Part shown: one piece after another, positions 24,157 to 32,620 of the stretch
How the letters are laid out: every line of letters starts with the position of its first letter
How positions within the stretch are numbered: position 1 is the first letter of the stretch
Assembly (NCBI GenBank): GCA_022819985.1
Contig: JAJEGH010000027.1
Span: forward strand, 98,491 to 162,490
From: Alphaproteobacteria bacterium
GTDB lineage: Bacteria; Pseudomonadota; Alphaproteobacteria; Bin65
Reading direction: 5' to 3'
DNA: 64,000 nt
The notes under the pieces: generated by a model
The model's database searches: none
Seen by the model: the letters and a program-made list of their open reading frames with translations, nothing else
What the model was told of the DNA's origin: nothing
Translations under genes and position numbers: made by a program

Positions 24157-26229
24157 ATGCAGTTGATCGGGGTCGATGTCGGCGGCACCTTTACCGACCT
24201 GGTCTTCACCGATACCGACCGGGACGTCACGCTGATTCACAAGGCGCCGACGACGCCCGACGATCCCTCGGTCGGCGCGATCGACGGGATCCGCGACCTG
24301 TGCGCGCGCTACGATCTCGACCCGGCCGCCATCGACCACGTCTTCCACGGCACCACCATCGCAACCAACGCCGTGATCGAGCATGACGGCGCCCGGACCG
24401 GCATGATCGCCAACCGCGGCTACCGGGACATCCTGCATATCGGCCGCCACCAGCGGCCGGAAAACTATTCGATCATGCAGGACATTCCCTGGCAGAACCG
24501 GCCCCTGGTGCGCCGGCGGGACCGCATGACCGTTCGCGAGCGCCTGGCGCCGCCCAATGGCGAGGTGCTGGAGCCGCTGGACGAGGACGCCGTGCGCGAG
24601 GCCGCCCGCGCCTTCAGGGCGCGCGGGATCGAGGCGATCTGCGTGTGTTTCCTGTTTTCCTACCTCGATCCGCGCCACGAGGAGCGCGCGCGGCAGATCG
24701 TGCTCGAGGAGTTCCCCGAAGCGTTCGTCACCGCCTCGTCGTCGGTGGCACCCCAATTCCGCGAGTTCGAGCGCTTCACCACGGCGGCGATGAACGCCTT
24801 CATCGGCCCCAGGGTGCGGAACTATGTCCGAAATTTCGCCGCCGGCCTCGACCGGGCGGACTGCCGCGGCGACCTCCATATCATGGGCTCCAACGGCGGC
24901 ATCGCCAGCGCCGCCACGATCGCCGAGCGGCCGGTCCTGACGCTGCTGTCCGGGCCGGCGGCGGGCGTGCTGGGCGGCGTCTGGGCGGCCGGGCCGGACG
25001 CGGGCGAGCGGGCGATTACCTTCGATGTCGGCGGCACCAGCGCCGATATCGGCATCGCGGTCGACGGCCGGGTCGGCGAAGCGACCGCGCGCGACACCTG
25101 GATCGGCGGCTATCCCGTGCTGGTGCCGATGCTGGACATCGCCACCATCGGCGCGGGCGGCGGCAGCATCGCCCATGTCGACCGCGGCGGCGCCTTCCGG
25201 GTGGGCCCGCAAAGCGCCGGGTCGCGTCCCGGGCCCGCGGCCTACGGCCTGGGCGGCGACCGGCCGACCGTGACCGACGCCAACCTGGTGCTCGGCCGGC
25301 TCGATCCGGCCAGTTTCCTGGGCGGCGAGATGACCCTCGACACCGGCGCCGCCCGGCGGGTCATCGGCGATCTCGCCGAACGGCTCGGGCTCGACGAATC
25401 GGAGGCGGCCGAGGGCGTCGTGACCATCCTCAACAGCAATATGGCCAACGCCATCCGCTCGCGGACCGTCCAGAAAGGTCTCGACCCGCGGAGCTTTACT
25501 CTGGTCGCCTTCGGCGGCGCCGGCCCGCTCCACGGCGCCGAAGTCGCCGCCATGCTCGATATTCCGCGGGTCGTCGTACCGCCCCATCCCGGCATCACTT
25601 CGGCCGCCGGGCTGCTGACCACCGATCTCAAATACGACGCCGTGAAGACAGCGTTCCAGACCAGCAATTCGGTCGACGCCGCGGCGCTGAACGCCGGGTT
25701 CGCCTGGCTCGAAGACGTACTGACCGCGCAATTCGCCGCCGACGGATTCGGCCGCGACGGGATCGGCCTGATCCGCGCCGGGGACCTGCGCTATGTCGGC
25801 CAGGGCTACGAACTCCGGGTCGCCTTCCCCGACGGACCGATCGACGAGGCCGCGCTGGCCGGCGTGTGGCAGGCGTTCGAGCGGCAGCACCGGACCGAGT
25901 ACGGCCATGTCTTCGCCGACAGCCCGGTCGAGATCGTCAACATCCGCCTGACCGGCTCCGCCGTCATGCCCAAGATCGGCCGGCCGCCGCCGCCCGCCGA
26001 AGGCTCGCTCGACGCGGCCCGGCTGCGCACCGGCCCGTGCAGCTTCCGGGTCGACGGCCGCCTGGCACGGTTCGACACGCCTTACTACCGGCGCGACGCG
26101 ATCCCGGCCGGCTGCCCGTTCGAAGGGCCGGCCGTGGTCGTGCAGCGCGATACGACGACGGTGGTGCCGCCGGGATGGACCGCGGCGGCGCAGGCCGACC
26201 GCAACCTGATCCTGCACAGGGGGAACTGA
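24157..26229 (+). CDS. hyuA: Hydantoinase/oxoprolinase subunit A
   Basis: This 690-residue ATP-dependent amidohydrolase subunit has the actin-like ATP-binding motif GVDVGGTFTDLVFTD at the N-terminus, HGTTIATNAVIE, and a second phosphate motif FDVGGTSADIGI in the middle. It pairs with HyuB, three bases downstream. The complex opens cyclic amides such as hydantoins, 5-oxoproline or N-methylhydantoin; acetone-carboxylase-like roles also occur in the family. It is the first gene of a three-gene operon with a racemase, which favours a hydantoin-type substrate. Confidence 0.93.
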   Translation: MQLIGVDVGGTFTDLVFTDTDRDVTLIHKAPTTPDDPSVGAIDGIRDLCARYDLDPAAIDHVFHGTTIATNAVIEHDGARTGMIANRGYRDILHIGRHQRPENYSIMQDIPWQNRPLVRRRDRMTVRERLAPPNGEVLEPLDEDAVREAARAFRARGIEAICVCFLFSYLDPRHEERARQIVLEEFPEAFVTASSSVAPQFREFERFTTAAMNAFIGPRVRNYVRNFAAGLDRADCRGDLHIMGSNGGIASAATIAERPVLTLLSGPAAGVLGGVWAAGPDAGERAITFDVGGTSADIGIAVDGRVGEATARDTWIGGYPVLVPMLDIATIGAGGGSIAHVDRGGAFRVGPQSAGSRPGPAAYGLGGDRPTVTDANLVLGRLDPASFLGGEMTLDTGAARRVIGDLAERLGLDESEAAEGVVTILNSNMANAIRSRTVQKGLDPRSFTLVAFGGAGPLHGAEVAAMLDIPRVVVPPHPGITSAAGLLTTDLKYDAVKTAFQTSNSVDAAALNAGFAWLEDVLTAQFAADGFGRDGIGLIRAGDLRYVGQGYELRVAFPDGPIDEAALAGVWQAFERQHRTEYGHVFADSPVEIVNIRLTGSAVMPKIGRPPPPAEGSLDAARLRTGPCSFRVDGRLARFDTPYYRRDAIPAGCPFEGPAVVVQRDTTTVVPPGWTAAAQADRNLILHRGN

Positions 26230-26232
26230 GCG

Positions 26233-28056
26233 ATGGGCAAATCCGCTGCCGCAAGCCTCAGGAACGCCACGCTAGAGAATGCGAGGCGGATCGACCCGGT
26301 CACCGCCAGCGTGATCCAGGGCGGGCTGGAGAACATCGCGGTCGAGATGGGACACAAGCTGATGCGCATGTCCTATTCCAGCATCATCCGCGAATCCGAG
26401 GATTTCGGCGCGGCGCTGATCGACCCCCAGGGGCGCCAGCTGTGCGAGACGCCGCAGAGCACGCCCCTGCAATCCGGGCCGATCCCCGGCTACGTCCAGG
26501 GCATCCAGCAGATTTTCGCCGAACGCGGCGACAGCTTCGAGGACGGCGACGTGATCGTCCACAATTCGGCCTATCACGGCGCCTCGCACGGCCCCGACGT
26601 CGCCTTTTGCATTCCCGTGTTCCACAATAGCGGCCTGGTCGGGTTTTCCGTGACCACCGCCCATCATCTGGATATCGGCGCGCTGAGCCCGGGCAGCTGC
26701 GGCATCGTCGACGCCATGGACGCCTATGCGGAAGGGCTGCAGTTCAAGGCGCTCAAGGTCTACGACCGCGGCACGCTGAACCGGCCGCTGTGGCACATGC
26801 TGCGCGACAATATCCGCGCCCCGGACCTCGTGGTCGGCGACATGGAGGCCCAGATCGCCGCCGGGCGCATCGGCGCCGAACGCTTCGTCGAACTGATCGA
26901 GCGTCACGGGCCGGAAACGGTCGAGGCGGCCTGCGACGCGCTGATGGACCATTCCGAGCGCATCATGCGCATGGCGATCGACGCCCTGCCCGACGGCGTG
27001 TACCGGGCGCGGACCTTCATCGACGGTTTCCTCGACGGCGACGACCCGAGCCGCGGCGATCTGCCGATCGAGGTCGCGATCACGGTCGAGGGCAGCGACA
27101 TTACGGTGGACTTCACCGGCACGGCGGCGCAGGTCCCCGACCGGCCGATCAACATGCCGCTCAAGGGCACCACCGACTGCGCCGTGTGGCTGACGATCCG
27201 GTCGATCCTGCTGGATTCCGCCATCCACGGCCATATTCCGCAGAACAGCGGCCTGACCCGGCCGATCCGGATCGTCGCGCCGGCCGGCACGCTGGTCAAC
27301 CCGGTCTTCCCGGCGCCGACCATCGCGCGCTTCTGCACCGGCAACCAGGCGGCGGACACCCTGATGAAGGCGCTGGCCGAAGCGGTGCCGCACCAGGTGA
27401 GCGCCGGCGTCGGCAACCTCCATGTCGTGGCGTTCAGCGGCATCCGGGACGAGACCCATTGGGTCCATATGGAGATCCACGAAGGCTGCTACGGCGGGCG
27501 CTTCGGCAAGGACGGCATGGACGCGGTCGATACGCTCTACGCCAACACCCGCAACAACCCGATCGAGGATGTCGAAACGCACCTGCCACTGAGGGTCCAC
27601 CGCTACGAACTGCGCGACGACGCCTGCCCGCCGGGGCAGTGGCGCGGCGGTATCGGGTCGATCCGCGAGGTCGAATATCTCGAAGACGGCGGGGTATCGG
27701 TCGAGGGCGAAGGCCACAAATATGCGCCCTGGGGCTTTGCCGGCGGCAGCGACGGCAGGACCGCCGGCCTGACCTTCAGGCGCCGGGACGGCGAGAGCAT
27801 CGACCTGCCGTCGAAGCTGCCGAACATGACCGCCAGGGCGGGCGACCGGATCGTCATGATCGGGCCGTGCGGCGGCGGCTACGGCGATCCGATGGCGCGC
27901 GATCCGGCGCTGGTGCTGGAGGATGTGCGCGACGGGCTGATTTCGGCCGAAACCGCCCTGCGCGACTACGGTGTCGCGATCGCCGAATCCATGACTCTCG
28001 ACGCGCCGGCGACCGAAGCCGCGCGACAGGCCGGGCGGGAAGGACGAACGCCATGA
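26233..28056 (+). CDS. hyuB: Hydantoinase/oxoprolinase subunit B
   Basis: This 607-residue partner of HyuA has the family phrases RMSYSSIIRESEDFGAAL near the N-terminus, HNSAYHGASHGPDV, and a C-terminal region with GGIGSIREVEYLEDGG and the glycine-rich GPCGGGYGDP. It lies three bases after hyuA, and its stop overlaps the racemase start (ATGA). Substrate cannot be assigned from sequence. Confidence 0.93.
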   Translation: MGKSAAASLRNATLENARRIDPVTASVIQGGLENIAVEMGHKLMRMSYSSIIRESEDFGAALIDPQGRQLCETPQSTPLQSGPIPGYVQGIQQIFAERGDSFEDGDVIVHNSAYHGASHGPDVAFCIPVFHNSGLVGFSVTTAHHLDIGALSPGSCGIVDAMDAYAEGLQFKALKVYDRGTLNRPLWHMLRDNIRAPDLVVGDMEAQIAAGRIGAERFVELIERHGPETVEAACDALMDHSERIMRMAIDALPDGVYRARTFIDGFLDGDDPSRGDLPIEVAITVEGSDITVDFTGTAAQVPDRPINMPLKGTTDCAVWLTIRSILLDSAIHGHIPQNSGLTRPIRIVAPAGTLVNPVFPAPTIARFCTGNQAADTLMKALAEAVPHQVSAGVGNLHVVAFSGIRDETHWVHMEIHEGCYGGRFGKDGMDAVDTLYANTRNNPIEDVETHLPLRVHRYELRDDACPPGQWRGGIGSIREVEYLEDGGVSVEGEGHKYAPWGFAGGSDGRTAGLTFRRRDGESIDLPSKLPNMTARAGDRIVMIGPCGGGYGDPMARDPALVLEDVRDGLISAETALRDYGVAIAESMTLDAPATEAARQAGREGRTP

Positions 28057-28811
28057 AGATCAAGATCATCAACCCCAATACGACCCTGGAGATGACCGAA
28101 TCGATCGGCGCCGCCGGCCGGTCGGTCGCGCGGCAGGGCACCGAGATCGTTGCGGTCAGCCCGTCCTTCGGCCCGGCGTCGATCGAATCCTATTACGACG
28201 AGTTCCTGTGCGCGCCGGGCGTGATCGACGAGGTGCGCCTGGGCGATCTCGAAGGCTTCGACGCGTACATCGTCGCCTGCTACGGCGACCCGGGCCTGCA
28301 CGCCGCGCGCGAGGTCACGGCCAGGCCGGTGATCGGCATCGCCGAGGCTTCGCTCTACACCGCGTCGATCCTGGCGGCGCGCTTTTCCATCGTCACGGTC
28401 ATCCCGCGCATCAAGACCATGCTCGAGGAAATGGTCGAGAACTACGGGTTCGGCCGCAAGGTGGTCAACGTGCGGACCACGCCGCTCTATGTGCTCGACG
28501 TCGAGAAAGACCCGGAGGGCGCCCTGGAGACCTTGCGCGAAGAGGCGCGCCGGGCGGTCGCGGAGGACGATGCCGAGGCCATTCTGCTCGGCTGCGCGGG
28601 CTTCGCCGAATTCGCCGACGAACTGGAGGGCGAACTCGGCATTCCGGTGCTCGACGGCGTGGTGTGCGCGGTCAAGCTGGCCGAGGCCGTGGTCGAACTG
28701 GGCAAGACCACCAGCAAGAGCAAGACCTACCGGTTCCCCGAGCGCAAGGCGTTTACCGGCGCGTTCGCGCGCTTCGGCGCCGGGACCGTGCACGCAGAAG
28801 CCGCCGAATAG
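28053..28811 (+). CDS. Aspartate/glutamate/hydantoin racemase family protein
   Basis: This 252-residue protein has the typical start MKIKIINPNTTLEMTESI and two catalytic Cys, in VACYGDPGL (first half) and LLGCAGFAEF (second half). Hydantoin racemases use such a Cys pair to epimerise 5-substituted hydantoins; maleate isomerase and other family members use the same fold. The overlap with hyuB supports hydantoin racemase. Maleate isomerase is less likely, given the sequence similarity to hydantoin racemase, but would suit the pyridine operon nearby. Confidence 0.88.
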   Translation: MKIKIINPNTTLEMTESIGAAGRSVARQGTEIVAVSPSFGPASIESYYDEFLCAPGVIDEVRLGDLEGFDAYIVACYGDPGLHAAREVTARPVIGIAEASLYTASILAARFSIVTVIPRIKTMLEEMVENYGFGRKVVNVRTTPLYVLDVEKDPEGALETLREEARRAVAEDDAEAILLGCAGFAEFADELEGELGIPVLDGVVCAVKLAEAVVELGKTTSKSKTYRFPERKAFTGAFARFGAGTVHAEAAE

Positions 28812-28877
28812 ACTCCTGGCGCCGGTCGGACCGGGCCGGACGGGCCGGCCGCCCGACGCAGCGAAGCGAAGCGCCGC

Positions 28878-29237
28878 TCAGCCGAGCGTGAGCGAATCCA
28901 CCCGGTCGGGGTAGAAGGCGACGTGGCCGGCGATGGCGGCGACGGCGTCGTAGGGCTCCTCATAGGCCCAGACGGCATTCTCGGCGCTCTCGATGCCGAC
29001 GGTCACGGTGTAGTAGCTGGCGTCGCCCTTGTGGGGGCAATAGGTGCGTTGCGCCGTCCTCGAGAGGGCCGCCCGGTCCACATCGTCCAGCGGGACATAG
29101 TAGACCGGCGGATAGCTGGCCTCCTGCATCTTCAGCGCCCGCGACGACCGGGCGACCTGTTTGCCGTTGAAGACGACGGTCACCGTTTCGGCGAACGGTT
29201 CGACGGTAATCGGATGGTCGGGGCCGGGGATCTTCAC
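28878..29237 (-). CDS. DUF427 domain protein
   Basis: This 119-residue single-domain protein carries DUF427 signatures: the central TYCPHKGDASYYTV, where Cys and His are conserved, and AVWAYEEPYD. The biochemical role of the family is not established. I chose the GTG at 29237 because an AGGAGG lies six bases upstream; the frame stays open to 29387 but that stretch is a low-complexity Gly/Pro/Ala repeat. It is convergent with the racemase gene and divergent from the hydratase at 29474. Confidence 0.87.
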   Translation of the reverse strand: MKIPGPDHPITVEPFAETVTVVFNGKQVARSSRALKMQEASYPPVYYVPLDDVDRAALSRTAQRTYCPHKGDASYYTVTVGIESAENAVWAYEEPYDAVAAIAGHVAFYPDRVDSLTLG

Positions 29238-29330
29238 GCTTCGCCTCCTTTGCAACTGCGCAACAGGTATCGCCGCACTGCGACCCGGTTGTCCATACCC
29301 GGCGCGGACCGGACGATGGGTGGCCCCGGC

Positions 29331-29366
29331 GCGCGGCCCGATGCGCGGCCCGGCGCACGGCCCGGC
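29331..29366. repeat. Three tandem 12-bp repeats
   Basis: Units GCGCGGCCCGAT, GCGCGGCCCGGC and GCACGGCCCGGC follow one another in the divergent gap between the DUF427 gene and the hydratase gene. They probably arose by slippage; no regulatory role is visible. Confidence 0.6.
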
Positions 29367-29473
29367 TTGCGACCCTGCTTGCGTCATGCCGCCGGCTTCC
29401 CAAACCCCCGGCGCGGGTCTATGATTCGCGGAGGGTTTCGGAGGGGAGAGCGAGACCTCGCTATGACCGGGCC

Positions 29474-30292
29474 ATGACCGAACTATCGAATGCCGCGACC
29501 GCCGCCGCGCCGAACGAACCGGTGCTGCTGCCGGACCTGTCGGACCGCGGCGTCCTCACGCTCACGCTCAACCGGCCGCGGGTGTTCAACGCCCTGTCGG
29601 AAGACCTGCTGGAGGCGCTGACGAGCGCGCTGGAAAGCGCCGCGAAAGACGGCACGGTGCGCGTCGTCGTCATCCGCGCCGCCGGCCGCGCCTTCTGCGC
29701 CGGCCACGACCTCAAGGAAATGCGCGCGCGGCCGGACCGCGGCTATTACATCGAGCTGTTCGACCGCTGCAGCGCCATGATGAAGACGATCGTCGCGCTG
29801 CCCCAGCCGGTCGTCGCCCAGGTCCACGGCGTCGCGACCGCAGCCGGCTGCCAGCTCGTCGCCGCGTGCGATCTCGCTATCGCCGCCGAAACGGCAATCT
29901 TCGCCACCAACGGGATCGACAACGGCCTGTTCTGCTCGACGCCGTCGGTCGCGCTGTCGCGCGCGGTGGCGCGCAAGCACGCCTTCGAGATGCTGTTCAC
30001 CGGCGAGTTCATCTCCGCCGCCCGGGCCGCCGAGATCGGCCTGGTCAACCGTGTGGTGCCGGAGGACGAACTGGACGACGCGACCCGCGACCTCGCCGAC
30101 CAGATCGCCGCGAAATCGACGGTCACGACGCGCAGCGGCAAAAAGATGTTCTACCGCCAGCTCGGCCTCGACCTGGCCGACGCCTACGATGTCGCCGCCC
30201 GCAACATGGCCTGCGACCTGATGAGCGAAGACGCCGCCGAAGGCCTCGACGCCTTCCTGGAAAAGCGCGCGCCGGTGTGGCGGGACCGGTGA
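29474..30292 (+). CDS. Enoyl-CoA hydratase/isomerase family protein, ECHDC3-like
   Basis: This 272-residue crotonase has oxyanion-hole strands GRAFCAGHDLKEM and GVATAAGCQLVAACDLA. The phrase GLFCSTPSVALSRAV is typical of the ECHDC3 subgroup. It should act on acyl-CoA substrates, but subgroup chemistry is poorly defined. It appears to be monocistronic, since the next gene starts a compositionally different island 78 bases on. The ATG at 29474 is preceded at a distance by a GGAGGGGAGAG-like purine run. Confidence 0.87.
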   Translation: MTELSNAATAAAPNEPVLLPDLSDRGVLTLTLNRPRVFNALSEDLLEALTSALESAAKDGTVRVVVIRAAGRAFCAGHDLKEMRARPDRGYYIELFDRCSAMMKTIVALPQPVVAQVHGVATAAGCQLVAACDLAIAAETAIFATNGIDNGLFCSTPSVALSRAVARKHAFEMLFTGEFISAARAAEIGLVNRVVPEDELDDATRDLADQIAAKSTVTTRSGKKMFYRQLGLDLADAYDVAARNMACDLMSEDAAEGLDAFLEKRAPVWRDR

Positions 30293-30335
30293 GGGGAAAC
30301 TTTTACACGAAGTACTAAAGAGTATATATATATTC

Positions 30336-30351
30336 AGCATTCTATAATGCT
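30336..30351 (+). promoter_or_regulatory. Promoter-like palindrome ahead of the AT-rich island
   Basis: AGCATT/AATGCT arms with a 4-base centre enclose a TATAAT (30343-30348). The preceding TATATATATA run makes this the most AT-rich spot in the window. It could be the -10 box and an overlapping operator for the two island genes; no clear -35 is seen. Confidence 0.4.
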
Positions 30352-30369
30352 AAAGGATGGAGATTTTCG

Positions 30370-30723
30370 ATGAGGTTCGAAAAGAGCGAATGGACGGACG
30401 ACTTTGACGAGTATCGAATAATCGCTTCCGACTATATGAAAAAGTACTACTACATTACATGGGACGATGCAGCCGGAGACCCGGAACCGCTCACGCGGGC
30501 GATCAAAGATAGAATGACCCCTACCGAGTTCGTCGACTGGTGGGCTGAAAAATACGACTTGTCTTCGATTTACGATACCGAGGACGATCTTGCTCATTTC
30601 GAAGAATTTGTCAGGGATTATGGAGATATTTTGAGAAAATCTCCAAATTTTACAAGTCTTGAAGAAGCTGTGAAACGCCGCATAAGTGAACGTCAAAGTG
30701 GCAAACGCAGTCTTAACAACTAA
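30370..30723 (+). CDS. Small acidic protein of unknown function
   Basis: I do not recognise this 117-residue protein. It is rich in Asp, Glu, Tyr and Trp (for example FVDWWAEKYDL and DDLAHFEEFV), has no signal or membrane segment, and ends in a basic tail. Its base composition is far more AT-rich than its neighbours, suggesting transfer. The HNH nuclease gene starts 38 bases before its stop in another frame, so the two are translated as a pair. An immunity or control protein for the nuclease is possible, but that is inference from position only. Confidence 0.65.
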   Translation: MRFEKSEWTDDFDEYRIIASDYMKKYYYITWDDAAGDPEPLTRAIKDRMTPTEFVDWWAEKYDLSSIYDTEDDLAHFEEFVRDYGDILRKSPNFTSLEEAVKRRISERQSGKRSLNN

Positions 30724-31609
30724 GGTCGATCCGTCATACGACGATCTACCGGATACTCGTTATCATTTTCCGAAACAGTATCTCGGCCGGATCGAGCGGA
30801 TTGTAGGAGACCTGATCGTTTACTACGAACCGGGCCGCAAAGGAGTGTCCGATTCCGACCGGTCCGGAGCAAAATGCTATTTTGCAGTAGGACGCGTATC
30901 GAGAATTGAGCCGTCGCCCAAGCGCGACGGAACCTACTATGCAATGATCGAAGACTATCTGGATTTCCCGAGGCGCGTTCCATTCCGAGAAGGTAAATTC
31001 TTTTATGAGAGTGCTTTGCGGAAGCCCGACGGTTCTCACAATACGGGTGCGTTCATAAACGCAGTTAGGTTGGTGCCGCCCGACGAGTTTCAAAACATCC
31101 TAGACACCGGTTTTGCTAGACTGGTCGATTACCGACAAGACAGCCTCCAAAGACCGTTCGGCGGCATCGCTGACGATCCTGCCGCCAACACCGACGAAAA
31201 CCGTCCGATCCTCCAACGTATCGTGCGGCGGAAGTTCAGGGATCGCGTATTTTCTAGTAGGGTGCGGGAGGCCTATCGAGAGCGATGCTCCTTGACCGGC
31301 CTGCGTTTGATAAACGGCGGCGGGCGACCGGAAGTCGAAGCGGCGCATATCCGCCCGGTCGGAAACGGCCACAATGGTCCCGATTCGATCTGGAACGGAA
31401 TTGCTCTCTGTCAGACGGCGCACTGGATGTTCGACCGTGGCTTGGTGACCTTAGAGGACGATTACTCGATTGTCGTTTCTCCCAAAGCGCCTGACGATGC
31501 TTACAGGCTGCTTAGGCGGGAACTGGTTGCCGAGGTTCCAGCGAGCTCCCGGGAACGGCCCCATCCTAGCTTCTTGCAGTACCACCGCGACAATATCTTC
31601 AAGCAATGA
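30686..31609 (+). CDS. PUA-like/HNH endonuclease (putative restriction-type nuclease)
   Basis: This 307-residue protein has two parts. The N-terminal half (about 25-135) contains YLGRIERIVGDLIVYYEPG, CYFAVGRVSRIEP and DYLDFPRRVPFREG and resembles PUA-like modules found fused to HNH nucleases. The C-terminal half has an HNH core: C201xxTG, EAAHIRPV with H221, N237, and H246 in TAHWMFD with D250. Such fusions are thought to recognise modified or specific DNA and cut it. It starts at a GTG overlapping the small acidic gene. It is AT-rich and has no methyltransferase nearby, so a modification-dependent (type IV-like) role is possible. Confidence 0.8.
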   Translation: MNVKVANAVLTTKVDPSYDDLPDTRYHFPKQYLGRIERIVGDLIVYYEPGRKGVSDSDRSGAKCYFAVGRVSRIEPSPKRDGTYYAMIEDYLDFPRRVPFREGKFFYESALRKPDGSHNTGAFINAVRLVPPDEFQNILDTGFARLVDYRQDSLQRPFGGIADDPAANTDENRPILQRIVRRKFRDRVFSSRVREAYRERCSLTGLRLINGGGRPEVEAAHIRPVGNGHNGPDSIWNGIALCQTAHWMFDRGLVTLEDDYSIVVSPKAPDDAYRLLRRELVAEVPASSRERPHPSFLQYHRDNIFKQ

Positions 31610-31704
31610 CCGCGGCGATCGCCTTGTTGCACCAAGCTGTACCTTGACCGCCAAAAATGCCCGTATAATATCCGTACAATACCAATACCGAAATGGAGGG
31701 TGCC

Positions 31705-31983
31705 GTGGCGCGAACCGCTGTTAACCGCACCGACCGGATCGAATTGCGGGCGACTAGAGAAGAGAAACGGCTCCTCGCCGCAGCGGCAGCTCATGAGCGG
31801 CTCGACGTCACCGGCTTCATCCTCCGTAGCGCCCTGCCTGCAGCGCGCGACGTGCTGGACCGGGCCGAACGCATCGTGCTGTCGGAACGCGACAGTGCTC
31901 GCGTGCTGGACCTGCTGGAGAATCCACCCGAGCCCACGCCTGCACTGCTTGCAGCAGCCCAGCGTCGGGCCGCCCGGACCTAG
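31705..31983 (+). CDS. DUF1778 antitoxin, TacA-like
   Basis: This 92-residue ribbon-helix-helix antitoxin has the family start ARTAVNRTDRIELRATREEK, then HERLDVTGFIL, and a C-terminal toxin-wrapping segment ending ALLAAAQRRA. I chose the GTG at 31705 because a GGAGGG site precedes it at good spacing; an ATG four codons upstream is possible. It lies five bases ahead of the acetyltransferase toxin. It should bind the toxin and repress its own promoter, and the GTATAATA/GTACAATA repeats at about 31663-31681 could be the operator. Confidence 0.88.
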   Translation: MARTAVNRTDRIELRATREEKRLLAAAAAHERLDVTGFILRSALPAARDVLDRAERIVLSERDSARVLDLLENPPEPTPALLAAAQRRAART

Positions 31984-31988
31984 CCCCA

Positions 31989-32498
31989 TTGCCGGCATGG
32001 CGCGAGGAACCGGTCGCTCGGAGACACGACCGTAAATCCTTCGATTGCGGCGAGCCCGCCCTGAACGAATACCTCCGGCGCTATGCCCGGCAGAACCATG
32101 AAGTGGGCGGCGCAAAGACATTCGTCGCCGTAGCTCCGGCGGAATCGGCCCGTATCCTGGGCTATTATACCATCGGCCCGGGCGCCATTGATTTCACTCG
32201 CGTCCCTTCCAGCCTGACCGGACGGCTCGGCCGTTACGATGTGCCCGTCTTCCGCCTCGGGCGCCTTGCCGTCGACCGGTCTGTGCAAGGACAAGGGATC
32301 GGCGGCGACCTGCTGTTGGCGGCTGGCGAACGCGCGCTTGCGGTAGCGGCGCAGGTCGGTGGCTTGGCTCTCGCTATCGACGCGAAGAGCCAAGCAGCAG
32401 CGCGCTGGTACGAGCGTTTCGGTGCCGTTCCGCTGCTCGACGATCCGCTCAAACTGATATTGCCGCTTTCCGTCTTCGCCGACGCGGCCGGGCAATGA
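31989..32498 (+). CDS. GNAT acetyltransferase toxin, TacT-like
   Basis: This 169-residue GNAT-fold toxin has FDCGEPALNEYLRRYARQNH at the N-terminus, the acetyl-CoA loop RSVQGQGIGGDLL (about 97-109) and a catalytic Tyr (Y141) in RWYERFG. TacT-type toxins acetylate charged tRNAs and stop translation. The best start is a TTG five bases after the antitoxin stop; a weak start would keep toxin below antitoxin. Family length is normal, so the toxin looks intact. Confidence 0.88.
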   Translation: MPAWREEPVARRHDRKSFDCGEPALNEYLRRYARQNHEVGGAKTFVAVAPAESARILGYYTIGPGAIDFTRVPSSLTGRLGRYDVPVFRLGRLAVDRSVQGQGIGGDLLLAAGERALAVAAQVGGLALAIDAKSQAAARWYERFGAVPLLDDPLKLILPLSVFADAAGQ

Positions 32499-32562
32499 GC
32501 GCACCGGCTATAAAGCGCGCCGGAACGGCGGGGACGCGCGCCCAACTTCGCCCTCGAACCGC

Positions 32563-32601
32563 TGGGGCGGGCGGTGTACAAGGCCCCTTGCACCCGCCCC
32601 A
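32563..32601 (+). promoter_or_regulatory. Strong hairpin just upstream of a ribosome binding site
   Basis: TGGGGCGGG (32563-32571) pairs with CCCGCCCCA (32593-32601), extended by GTG/CAC across a 2-base bulge. The GGAGG of the CoA-binding gene begins three bases later. It could terminate the toxin-antitoxin transcript or modulate translation of the next gene. No T-run follows. Confidence 0.35.
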
Positions 32602-32620
32602 CCGGAGGCTTCCGCCGCCC

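Noticed and set aside
24118..26217. 699-residue minus-strand open frame
   Set aside because: It is antisense to hyuA; the composition is low-complexity Arg/Gly/Asp/His and no motif is present.
16315..28811. Complete nicotinate pathway
   Set aside because: NicX-like, Mo hydroxylase, hydrolase and a maleate-isomerase-fold protein are present, but no NicC-type monooxygenase or maleamate amidase is seen, and the racemase sits with hyuAB on the other strand. I claim only a pyridine-like ring-opening operon.
29238..29390. N-terminal extension of the DUF427 protein to 29387
   Set aside because: The extension is a Gly/Pro/Ala repeat encoded by tandem DNA repeats, and a strong ribosome binding site supports the internal GTG at 29237.
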